Below, in pieces: positions 1 through 6,064 of a DNA stretch of 10,883 bases. A program made the position numbers and the translations under genes. Under the pieces are notes generated by a model, which made no database searches, was not told where the DNA came from, and was given only the letters and a program-made list of their open reading frames with translations. The DNA is from Desulfobacterales bacterium (GTDB lineage Bacteria; Desulfobacterota; Desulfobacteria; Desulfobacterales; Desulfobacteraceae). Position 1 is the stretch's first letter, and every line of letters starts with the position of its first letter. Location: NCBI GenBank assembly GCA_022361135.1, contig JAKSBM010000170.1:1-10883 (forward strand). The letters are read 5' to 3'.

Positions 1-1883
1 ATTGGTCCCACGCCACCTGGGTGAATTGGCTCTTCTTTGCCCTGGCCACCCCGGTCCAGTTTTACACGGGATGGGATTACTACACCGGAGCCTATAACAA
101 TCTAAAACACAAAACCGCCAACATGGATGTCCTCATCGCCCTGGGCTCTTCCGTGGCCTATTTCTACTCCCTGGGCGTGATTCTGCTGCCCAACCTCACC
201 GGCCATGTCTATTTTGAAACTTCGGCCGTGATCATCACCCTGATCAAACTGGGCAAACTTCTGGAAGCCCGGACCAAGGGTAAAACCGGTGGCGCCATCC
301 AGAAACTCATGGGCCTGGCCCCCAAGACCGCCACCCGGATTGACAAGGGTGCCGAAGTCCAGGTATCCATCGCCGCCGTCCACCCCGGTGACCTGCTGCT
401 GATCCATCCCGGGGAACGGATCCCCGTGGACGGCGTGGTCACCCAGGGCAATTCCCGGGTGGACGAATCCATGCTCACCGGCGAACCCATTCCCGTGGAA
501 AAAAATCCCGGAGATAGCCTCACCGGCGGCACCGTAAACGGAGACGGGCTCATGAAATTGGAGGCCACCCGGGTGGGTCGGGACACGGTCCTGGCCCAGA
601 TCATCCGCATGGTCCAGGACGCCCAGGGCTCCAAGGCCCCCATCCAGGCCCTGGCCGACAAGGTGGCCTCCATCTTTGTCCCGGCGGTCATCCTCATTGC
701 CCTGGCCACCTTTGGTCTCTGGTGGGGCATCACCGGGGAATTTGTCCCGGCCATGATCCGCATGACCGCCGTTTTGGTCATCGCCTGCCCCTGCTCCCTG
801 GGTCTGGCAACTCCCACGGCCATCATGGCCGGCACGGGCAAGGGTGCGGAAAACGGCATTCTCTTTAAACAAAGCCAGGCATTGGAACTGGCCGCCCAGC
901 TGGATACCCTGGTCCTGGACAAAACCGGCACCATCACCCAGGGCAAACCCGGGGTCACCGACCTCATTCCGACCCAGGATCTCACGGAAACGGAACTCCT
1001 CACCCTGGCCGCCACCCTGGAACGGGGCTCGGAACACCCCGTGGGCCAGGCCATTGTGGCCCATGCCCGGGATGAAAAATTGGAATTGAATGAACCCGCA
1101 AACTTCAAAGCCCACAGCGGCTACGGCGTGGAAGGCCGGGTGGGGGACGCCCCCCTCCGCCTGGGCAAACCCGGCTGGTTCAAGGAAAGCACCCTGGCCG
1201 GGCAATTGGAAAAAATCCAAACCCTTCAAAACCAGGGAAAAACCGTTGTCGCCCTGGCCCGGGAAGATGCCCTCCTGGGCGTCATTGCCGTGGCCGATAC
1301 CCTGAAGCCCGACTCCAAGGCCGCCATTGACGCCCTCCACAAAGAAGGCCTCCACGTGGTCATGCTCACCGGGGACAATGCCGGCACGGCCCAGGCCATT
1401 GGCCAGGCCGTTGGGGTGGACGAAATCGTGGCCGAAGTCCGGCCCGAGGAAAAGGCCCAAAAAATCCAGGACCTCCAGAACCGGGGCGCCCGGGTGGGCA
1501 TGGTGGGGGACGGAATCAACGATGCCCCGGCCCTGGCCCAGGCCGACATCGGCTTTGCCATTGGCACGGGAACGGATGTGGCCATTGAAACCGGGGACGT
1601 CATCCTCTCCTCGGGCCGCCTGTCCGGCATCCCATCGGCCATCCACATCAGCCGAAAAACCCTGGCCACCATCCGCCAGAACCTCTTTTTCGCCTTCATT
1701 TACAACCTCATCCTCATCCCCCTGGCCGCCGGTATCCTGGCCCCCTTTGACGGGCTGCCCCTCTTCCTGCGCCAGCTCCACCCCATCCTGGCTGCCCTGG
1801 CCATGGCCGCGTCATCCATCAGCGTGGTGAGCAACAGCCTCCGCCTCTACCGGGCCCGCATTGATCGAATTCTGGAGCCCTAG
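1..1883 (+). CDS. copA: Cu(I)-translocating P1B-type ATPase, C-terminal part (5' end outside window)
   Basis: This membrane pump exports monovalent copper using ATP. The frame is open from base 3, before the first GTG at 21, and the upstream residues continue the family pattern, so the N-terminal metal-binding domain(s) and first membrane helices lie outside the window. Counting from the GTG at 21, the visible landmarks are the actuator TGE loop (~153), the membrane CPC metal site (256-258), the phosphorylation motif DKTGT with Asp300, the P1B-specific His-Pro (339-340), TGDN (~450) and GDGINDAP (496-503). The last two helices carry Tyr-Asn and Met-x-x-Ser-Ser, which together with CPC are the known Cu(I)-ATPase signature; this argues against Zn/Cd transport. 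The segment before the last helix ([15 protein letters not shown]) seems somewhat longer than usual. It stops with TAG at 1881-1883, one base before the next gene, so the two are probably co-transcribed. Confidence 0.93.
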   Translation, partial: WSHATWVNWLFFALATPVQFYTGWDYYTGAYNNLKHKTANMDVLIALGSSVAYFYSLGVILLPNLTGHVYFETSAVIITLIKLGKLLEARTKGKTGGAIQKLMGLAPKTATRIDKGAEVQVSIAAVHPGDLLLIHPGERIPVDGVVTQGNSRVDESMLTGEPIPVEKNPGDSLTGGTVNGDGLMKLEATRVGRDTVLAQIIRMVQDAQGSKAPIQALADKVASIFVPAVILIALATFGLWWGITGEFVPAMIRMTAVLVIACPCSLGLATPTAIMAGTGKGAENGILFKQSQALELAAQLDTLVLDKTGTITQGKPGVTDLIPTQDLTETELLTLAATLERGSEHPVGQAIVAHARDEKLELNEPANFKAHSGYGVEGRVGDAPLRLGKPGWFKESTLAGQLEKIQTLQNQGKTVVALAREDALLGVIAVADTLKPDSKAAIDALHKEGLHVVMLTGDNAGTAQAIGQAVGVDEIVAEVRPEEKAQKIQDLQNRGARVGMVGDGINDAPALAQADIGFAIGTGTDVAIETGDVILSSGRLSGIPSAIHISRKTLATIRQNLFFAFIYNLILIPLAAGILAPFDGLPLFLRQLHPILAALAMAASSISVVSNSLRLYRARIDRILEP

Positions 1884-1884
1884 G

Positions 1885-2547
1885 ATGAAACGCGCCTCCA
1901 AAAACAGACTCATGCCCCACCACCAGGAACGCTTCCCCGGGGACACCCTCTTTGACCGCATGGCCCGGGCCGTCTGCCGGGCCGGCACCCTCCCCCGGAA
2001 GGAACTCTACGAAGCCTGGGAAACCGCCAAACGGATCCGGCGGCGCTTCCGGGGGGGACGCATCGTGGACATGGCCTGCGGCCACGGCCTTTTGGCCCAG
2101 ATCCTGTTGACCCTGGACTCCAGCTCCCCCCGGGCCCTGGGCGTGGACCGGCGCATCCCGGCCAATGCCCCCCGCCTGGCGGAAATCCTGGGGAAAAAAT
2201 GGCCCCGGCTAAACACCCAAATGGAATTTATTGAAGGAGATATCCAAGATATTGAATTGAATGAAGATGATTTGGTGGTGTCGGCCCATGCCTGCGGGGA
2301 ACTGACCGACCACATCATTGCCCGGGCCGTGGCCGCCCGGGCCCGGGTGGCCGTCCTCCCCTGCTGCCACAACACCCGCTCCTGCGACACCGGCCCCCTG
2401 GGCCCCTGGATGACACCGGGTCTGGCCATTGACGCCGTCCGGGCCATCAACCTCCAGCACCAGGGCTACCAGGTTTTCACCGCCCAGATCCCCGGAGATA
2501 TCACCCCCAAGAATCGCTTGATCATGGGAGATCCCCACCGGAAATAA
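1885..2547 (+). CDS. Class I SAM-dependent methyltransferase-like protein
   Basis: A predicted cytoplasmic methyltransferase of 220 residues. A Rossmann motif I is clear (IVDMACGHG, residues 60-68), followed by an acidic strand end (GVDRR, 86-90) and GDIQD (118-122). The later pair SAHACGELTD (133-142) and LPCCH (158-162) resembles the His-Ala-Cys-Gly / Pro-Cys-Cys-His pattern of the Methyltransf_32 group, which includes RNA methyltransferase relatives. The substrate cannot be told from sequence. I chose ATG 1885 because GGAG at 1873-1876 is eight bases upstream; a TTG at 1861 would overlap copA and lacks support. It follows copA by one base, suggesting translational coupling, though no functional link with copper is known to me. 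Residues ~112-130 are encoded by locally AT-rich codons unlike the flanks. Confidence 0.8.
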   Translation: MKRASKNRLMPHHQERFPGDTLFDRMARAVCRAGTLPRKELYEAWETAKRIRRRFRGGRIVDMACGHGLLAQILLTLDSSSPRALGVDRRIPANAPRLAEILGKKWPRLNTQMEFIEGDIQDIELNEDDLVVSAHACGELTDHIIARAVAARARVAVLPCCHNTRSCDTGPLGPWMTPGLAIDAVRAINLQHQGYQVFTAQIPGDITPKNRLIMGDPHRK

Positions 2548-2554
2548 ATGGACA

Positions 2555-2586
2555 TGCCCGGGGAAACGACGACGGGACCCCGGGCA
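2555..2586. terminator. Convergent hairpin, probable bidirectional terminator
   Basis: TGCCCGGGG at 2555-2563 pairs perfectly with CCCCGGGCA at 2578-2586 (9 bp, 14-nt loop). It sits between the ends of the plus-strand methyltransferase and the minus-strand exporter. Neither side has a strong uninterrupted T run (AAAATCTGATTTT after it on plus, CATTTATTTCC on minus), so termination efficiency is uncertain. Confidence 0.55.
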
Positions 2587-2650
2587 AAATCTGATTTTCA
2601 ATGGCTGAAGGAAAGGTCAAAAAGAAGAGAATAAAAGAAGGGGTTATAAT

Positions 2651-3268
2651 TTAAAACTGGCGAATCACCCCCACCAACACTGAGGTGCCAATGGCCCACA
2701 TGACCAGGCCCACCAGGGTATCCAGCACCCGCCAGGCCATTTCCCTGCGAAACAGGGGTGCCAGCAGCTTGGCCCCCAGGCTGAGGCTGAAAAACCAGAC
2801 AAAGGAAGCGGTCACGGCCCCGGCCCCAAAGGCGGGCCGATCCCCCACGGGGAACTGGGCGGCCAGACTGCCCAAAAGGACCACCGTGTCCATGTAAACA
2901 TGGGGGTTGAGCAGGGTCACGGCCAGGGTGGCCAGCACGGCCTTTTTCAATGAAGTTCGTCCCCCCTCCTCCGTGGACAGCTTCCCCCCCCGCAGGGCCG
3001 AACGAAAGGCCCCCAATCCGTAGACAAATAAAAAAGCACTCCCCCCGATTCCCGCGGCCAGGGAAAGGCTACGGCTGGAGGCAATGAGGGTGCCGGTGCC
3101 GCTCACCCCCAGGGAAACCAGGGCCGCATCACACAGGGCGCAGATCAGGGGGATAACAAGGTAGTGGTTCTTCCGCACCCCCTGGCTGAGGACAAAGGCA
3201 TTCTGGGCCCCAATGGCCACGATGAGGCTTCCCCCGGTGGCCAGCCCCTTGAAATAGGTCAATAGCAT
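2651..3268 (-). CDS. argO: LysE/ArgO-family basic amino-acid exporter
   Basis: An inner-membrane exporter of 205 residues, the usual length for the LysE superfamily, probably with six helices. The N-terminal signature IGAQNAFVLSQG (19-30) and the central LNPHVYMDT (120-128) match E. coli ArgO closely as I recall it, as do the GAFRSAL and WFFSLSLGAKLLAPL segments. ArgO exports arginine and LysE exports lysine and arginine; substrate here is inferred by family only. ATG 3268 is preceded by AAGGAG at 6-nt spacing. It lies 92 bp downstream of a MarR-GNAT gene on the same strand, which may control it or be co-transcribed with it. The classical regulator of this family (LysG/ArgP, LysR type) is not present here. 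Confidence 0.9.
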   Translation of the reverse strand: MLLTYFKGLATGGSLIVAIGAQNAFVLSQGVRKNHYLVIPLICALCDAALVSLGVSGTGTLIASSRSLSLAAGIGGSAFLFVYGLGAFRSALRGGKLSTEEGGRTSLKKAVLATLAVTLLNPHVYMDTVVLLGSLAAQFPVGDRPAFGAGAVTASFVWFFSLSLGAKLLAPLFRREMAWRVLDTLVGLVMWAIGTSVLVGVIRQF

Positions 3269-3344
3269 GGATTCTCCTTTTCCATAGTTTCCGCCACCAT
3301 AGCCCCGGAGAATTTAGAAGTAAAACAAATTGATTTTATCTTTT

Positions 3345-3359
3345 ATTAGTTTTTCTAAT
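3345..3359. promoter_or_regulatory. Palindrome ATTAG-N5-CTAAT upstream of exporter, possible MarR-type operator or hairpin
   Basis: A perfect 5-bp inverted repeat with a T5 centre lies in the AT-rich 92-bp gap between the MarR-GNAT stop and the exporter start. TTAG...CTAA half-sites recall MarR/SlyA-type operators. As RNA it could also be a weak hairpin just behind the MarR-GNAT stop codon. Function is inferred only. Confidence 0.3.
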
Positions 3360-3360
3360 C

Positions 3361-4350
3361 TCAAATTCCCGTGGCCCGGCAATAGAAAATGGAATCCACA
3401 TCCATGCGGGGAAAGGTGGTGGGCAAGTCCTCCACCGCCACCCGGTCAAACCCGTTTTTTTCATAAAAGGCATGGGCCCGGTGGAACCGATCCGTGGTTC
3501 CCAAAAAGACCTGGGCCACACCCTGCTCCCGGGCCCAGTTCAGGGAAATGTCCAACAGGGCTTCGGCCGGCCCTTTTCCCCGGTGTTCCGGGGCCACAAA
3601 CATCTTCCGCAGGGCCACCTGTCCCCCGCCCATGTCCAGGAGGGAAAGGGTTCCCACCACGGTTTCCCCCTCCAGGGCCACCCAGAAATTCCCGGCCCCC
3701 TGCTGGTAAAACCCGGGGATATCCAAAAGATCGGGCTGTTCCTCCAGGGTCACATCCACCTGGAACTCCTGCTGTTGGATGGAAAGGATGAGATCCACCA
3801 CCCCGTTCTGATAGGTGGGAGAAAAGGGAGCAACCCGGATGGGAATGGCATTGAGTTCGGGAATGCCGTCGTGGACCTTGGCCAGCAGGTCAATGAAAAA
3901 TTGTTTTTCCAGGGGGTTGAGCACGGCCATGGCATGGGCGGCCCGGTCGTAGTAATCCGGGAGGATCTTTTCCAGCCGCTCCAGCCCCAATGGGGTAAGG
4001 CGGATCATCCGCTGGCGCTTGTCCGTGGTTCCGGCCCGCCTGGAAATGAGGCCGTCCCGTTCCAGCCCCCGGACCAATCCGGTCATGGTGGCCTTGGTCA
4101 CCCCGATCTTCCCGGCCAACTCCGAGGGGGTGGCCGGCTGGTCCGGCGCCCGGTTCAGCACCACCAGAATCAGAAAGCGGCCCTGGGACAGGCCATAGCG
4201 ACTCAATAATTTTTCAAACCCCACCAGCAAATCACTGCTGGTCCGCAAAAACTTCACCATGGTCACCATGGAAAGGGGATCCAGGGTTTTGTAGCGTTTG
4301 GACAACGCCTGGAACTCCTCCGGTGTCGGTGGATCCTTCAGAAAGAACAT
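3361..4350 (-). CDS. MarR-family regulator fused to GNAT N-acetyltransferase
   Basis: A 329-residue two-domain protein. Residues ~25-150 form a MarR winged helix-turn-helix: helix segments around LSQGRFLILVVLNR, a recognition region SELAGKIGVTKATMTGLVRGLE, and the wing with TDKRQRMIRLT. Residues ~160-329 are a GNAT acetyltransferase with acetyl-CoA loop HRGKGPAEALL (256-266) and a C-terminal AFYEKNGF motif. Stand-alone MarR proteins are about 140-170 residues, so this is a true fusion, an architecture known in bacteria. It probably binds its own control region and acetylates a small amine or amino acid. I chose ATG 4350 because GGAGG lies just upstream; a TTG at 4371 would place that site inside the gene. 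It ends 92 bp before the exporter on the same strand. Confidence 0.88.
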   Translation of the reverse strand: MFFLKDPPTPEEFQALSKRYKTLDPLSMVTMVKFLRTSSDLLVGFEKLLSRYGLSQGRFLILVVLNRAPDQPATPSELAGKIGVTKATMTGLVRGLERDGLISRRAGTTDKRQRMIRLTPLGLERLEKILPDYYDRAAHAMAVLNPLEKQFFIDLLAKVHDGIPELNAIPIRVAPFSPTYQNGVVDLILSIQQQEFQVDVTLEEQPDLLDIPGFYQQGAGNFWVALEGETVVGTLSLLDMGGGQVALRKMFVAPEHRGKGPAEALLDISLNWAREQGVAQVFLGTTDRFHRAHAFYEKNGFDRVAVEDLPTTFPRMDVDSIFYCRATGI

Positions 4351-4367
4351 AACACCCTCCACACAGC

Positions 4368-4419
4368 TCAAGTTAGACTTTGATCCCCTGGCATAATACG
4401 GCCCCTAATCAGATGTCAA
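4368..4419 (-). promoter_or_regulatory. Promoter and possible operator of the MarR-GNAT gene
   Basis: On the minus strand, a perfect TTGACA (4414-4419) is followed after 15 nt by TATTAT (4393-4398), or after 16 nt by ATTATG. Just downstream, 4368-4383 is an imperfect 16-bp palindrome with arms TCAA and TTGA, placed where a repressor would cover the start of transcription. Half-sites GTTAG (4372-4376) and CTAAC (4423-4427) flank the promoter. Autoregulation is inferred from MarR family habit. Confidence 0.45.
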
Positions 4420-4500
4420 GGACTAACCGGATTTCCGAACCCTTACCCATGGCTCCTTCCGGCCCTCCGCTCCCCCCCCAATCGACCCCTGAAAATTCAA

Positions 4501-4529
4501 TTGCCTTGCCCGGAACCGGATGCTATATC
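4501..4529 (+). promoter_or_regulatory. Candidate sigma-70 promoter for the 4611 gene
   Basis: TTGCCT at 4501-4506 and TATATC at 4524-4529 are 17 nt apart. This predicts a leader of about 75 nt before the start codon at 4611. Confidence 0.35.
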
Positions 4530-4610
4530 CAAACCGTTTTGCCCCGGGAGGAAACACCTTGAATTCACACCCCGAAATTCCCCCGGCCCCGGGCCGGGAA
4601 AGGAAAGCCC

Positions 4611-5108
4611 ATGATCGTGGTACAACACATCCGGGTCCATTGGACCAAGGCCTCCCGGGGCATGCCCGGAGCAGGCCGGAGAAACGCCGTCCCCCTTGCC
4701 TGCCCCCTGCCCGAAGCGCCCATGGGCAAGGGCCTGTGGGTCCAGGAAATCACCGCCCATGAATCGGATGAATTCCGCCGCCGCCACCACGCCCCCGCCA
4801 CAGGCACCGCCTCCAGATACCATGGCTTGAATTTCACCCCCGTCCAGGATCGCCTCCAGGTCTTTTTCCATTATGACAAGGATCTCCACGGCCTGCCCCA
4901 CCGAGGCCCCCAAAAGCCCCTCCAGCTATTCGACCTCTCCCCGGGACAGATCGGAACCTTCCACATCAATGGCCGCTTCGTCTCCACCCGGGGCCAATTT
5001 TACCGGAGCCACACCTTCAATATCACCCACGGCGCCACCATCCCCCAGGATGCCTTCACTGGAAATACCCCGCACCGGATGGTGGACTGGCGGGCGGATC
5101 TCTTTTAA
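4611..5108 (+). CDS. Hypothetical protein, histidine-rich, unrecognised family
   Basis: I do not recognise this 165-residue protein. It is supported as real by strong C/G third-position codon use through its full length, an AAGGA site seven bases before ATG 4611, and a candidate promoter upstream. It has no signal peptide or membrane helix. Histidine is frequent (including an RRRHHAP stretch) and the C-terminal half looks like a compact beta-rich fold (LQVFFHYDKDLHG, IGTFHINGRFVSTRGQFYR, PHRMVDWRADLF). The first ~45 residues are Pro/Gly/Arg-rich and may be disordered. Another frame with a good GGGAGG site before TTG 4559 overlaps the start, but its codon use is poor. It lies 88 bp upstream of the selenoprotein gene on the same strand, so co-transcription is possible. 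Confidence 0.62.
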   Translation: MIVVQHIRVHWTKASRGMPGAGRRNAVPLACPLPEAPMGKGLWVQEITAHESDEFRRRHHAPATGTASRYHGLNFTPVQDRLQVFFHYDKDLHGLPHRGPQKPLQLFDLSPGQIGTFHINGRFVSTRGQFYRSHTFNITHGATIPQDAFTGNTPHRMVDWRADLF

Positions 5109-5196
5109 CCCTTCAAAGCTTGGAATAAAAATGAGATATTAAAGGGCAAACCGGGGAAGTCCCGGACAGAATGCCCATCCCAAACAGGTGAATGCA

Positions 5197-5838
5197 ATGA
5201 CCCAACCCAAGGAAATAAACCGCCCCGTGCTTGAGATATTCTCCGACTATGTCTGACCCTGGTGCTACTTCAATACCGGGAGTATTGAACGCATCGAAAC
5301 CAACTACGACATCCAGATCCAATGGAAGGCCTTCCCCCTCCACCCGGACACCCCCGAGGAAGGGCTGTCCATTGACGAACTCTTCCGGCAGAAGGGGATC
5401 CTGGGCAATGTGGAGCAGATGATGACCCAGCTCCAGGCCACGGCGGAGAAGTTCGGCCTGCCCATGGGGAAACGAAGCCGAACCTACAACAGTCGTAAAG
5501 CCCAGGAACTGGGCCTCTGGGCCCAATCCAAAGGCCGGGGCCACGCCTTCCACGATGCCGCCTTCCGCGCCTATTTTGTGGACGGCCTCAACCTGTTCCA
5601 ATCCCCGGTCCTCCTGGCCCTGGTGGAAAAAAGCGGCCTGGACCCCGAAGCGAGCAAACAAGTGCTGGACCAGGGCCTGTTCCAGGACGCCGTGGACGCC
5701 GACTGGGAGGAATCCCGCAAGCGAAACGTCATGGCCGCCCCCACCTACCTCATGGGGGAAGACCGGCTGGTGGGGGCCCAAAGCTACGAAAAACTGGCCT
5801 GGCTGGTGGAAAGAAACGGGGCCCGCCCCCGGAGCTGA
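5197..5838 (+). CDS. DsbA/FrnE-like thiol oxidoreductase, probable selenoprotein (TGA at 5254-5256 read as Sec)
   Basis: A thioredoxin-fold oxidoreductase of the DsbA superfamily (FrnE / 2-hydroxychromene-2-carboxylate isomerase-like), 213 residues if TGA is decoded. Start ATG 5197 has AGGTGA at 5186-5191. The N-terminal strand LEIFSDYV leads directly into TGA-Pro-Trp-Cys, so selenocysteine 20 replaces the first Cys of the CPWC active site and Cys23 is the resolving thiol. Downstream frame is uninterrupted: WKAFPLHPDTPEEG, the helical insert, and the cis-Pro loop MAAPTY (Pro182). There is no signal peptide, so it should act in the cytoplasm as a redox catalyst or isomerase; substrate unknown. 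A SECIS-like hairpin starts just after the TGA. A conventional call would begin near GTG 5410 and lose the active site. The alternative is a nonsense mutation or sequencing error, which would not explain the hairpin or the exact placement at the redox Cys. Confidence 0.9.
5260..5296 (+). promoter_or_regulatory. Bacterial SECIS-like hairpin for Sec insertion
   Basis: Upper stem: TTCAATAC (5269-5276) pairs perfectly with GTATTGAA (5282-5289) around loop CGGGA (5277-5281). After a small asymmetric internal loop (TAC / C), a lower stem pairs GGTGC (5261-5265) with GCATC (5291-5295), with one G-U, extendable by T5260-G5296. The apical loop begins 20 nt after the TGA and the upper stem 12 nt after it. 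Both agree with recalled bacterial SECIS rules (loop ~16-37 nt downstream, G within the first two loop bases; ~11 nt to the upper helix in E. coli fdhF). Codons inside it (AAT, AGT, ATT) depart from the local C-ending preference, as expected if RNA structure constrains them. It should bind SelB. Confidence 0.85.
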
Positions 5839-5870
5839 TCCCACCGGGCAGATTCTTCCCGCTCCCCCCT

Positions 5871-5911
5871 GCCATGGGGTTGTTTTTTCCCTGTCAAAAC
5901 AGCCCCATGGC
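5871..5911 (+). terminator. Long hairpin after the selenoprotein gene, possible terminator
   Basis: A 16-bp stem (5871-5886 with 5896-5911), perfect except one T-G wobble at 5880/5902, closes a 9-nt loop (TTCCCTGTC). It begins 33 nt after the stop at 5838. No T tract follows on either strand, so it may instead be an RNA-stabilising or processing structure. Confidence 0.5.
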
Positions 5912-5946
5912 CACCTCATCCCACGGCCAGCACCCCCCCGGCCCAG

Positions 5947-5962
5947 GGGCATACAATTTGCT
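5947..5962 (+). promoter_or_regulatory. Sigma-54-type (-24/-12) promoter
   Basis: GGCA with GG at 5948-5949 and TTGCT with GC at 5960-5961 have the exact 10-nt GG-to-GC spacing of sigma-54 promoters, followed by TTTTC. Four other consensus positions differ (T at -26 and the CGR triplet). Predicted start is near 5973, giving a leader of about 90 nt before the EF-hand gene. An activator site is not evident. Confidence 0.55.
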
Positions 5963-5977
5963 TTTCTTCCTGTAGGT

Positions 5978-6051
5978 CCGGCGCCAAGGAACCGCCGGTA
6001 ATCTAAAAATTCGGCCCCGATTCAGGAGGAAGAGGCTGCCGAAGCCGAATC
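5978..6051 (+). promoter_or_regulatory. Structured 5' leader with alternative pairings
   Basis: Two stem-loops are seen. CCGGCG (5978-5983) pairs with CGCCGG (5993-5998) around a 9-nt loop. ATTCGGC (6009-6015) pairs with GCCGAAT (6044-6050), or its last six bases with the adjacent GCCGAA (6038-6043). GATTC (6019-6023) can also pair with GAATC (6047-6051), an exclusive alternative. A strong AGGAGG (6024-6029) lies inside the second loop. It does not match a riboswitch class I recognise. Confidence 0.35.
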
Positions 6052-6064
6052 AAAAGGGGGCCAT

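Noticed and set aside
102..1781. 559-residue open frame on the minus strand opposite copA
   Set aside because: It is a mirror of the GC-rich copA codons, Gly/His/Asp-rich with no recognisable domain; copA has all its family motifs.
4380..4562. 60-codon plus-strand open frame beginning with TTG
   Set aside because: It overlaps the MarR-GNAT promoter, has no clear ribosome site and shows no coding bias.
4559..4762. 67-codon frame from TTG 4559 with a strong GGGAGG site
   Set aside because: The ribosome site is attractive, but codon use is poor and it overlaps the better-supported 4611 gene in another frame.
5151..5165. CCGGG-GAAGT-CCCGG hairpin between the 4611 gene and the selenoprotein gene
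   Set aside because: A 5-bp GC stem with no T run is expected by chance in such GC-rich DNA; not claimed as a terminator.
5254..5256. Reading the TGA as a nonsense mutation (pseudogene)
   Set aside because: The stop falls exactly on the redox Cys, the rest of the gene is intact with normal codon use, and a SECIS-like hairpin follows at the correct distance.
5410..5838. Stand-alone 142-residue gene starting at GTG 5410
   Set aside because: It is the tail of the TGA-containing DsbA-like gene; a start here would lack the active site and has no ribosome-binding site.
5978..6051. Cyclic-di-GMP (GEMM) or cobalamin riboswitch
   Set aside because: Compared by eye with remembered consensus cores; the conserved cores are absent, so it is only called a structured leader.
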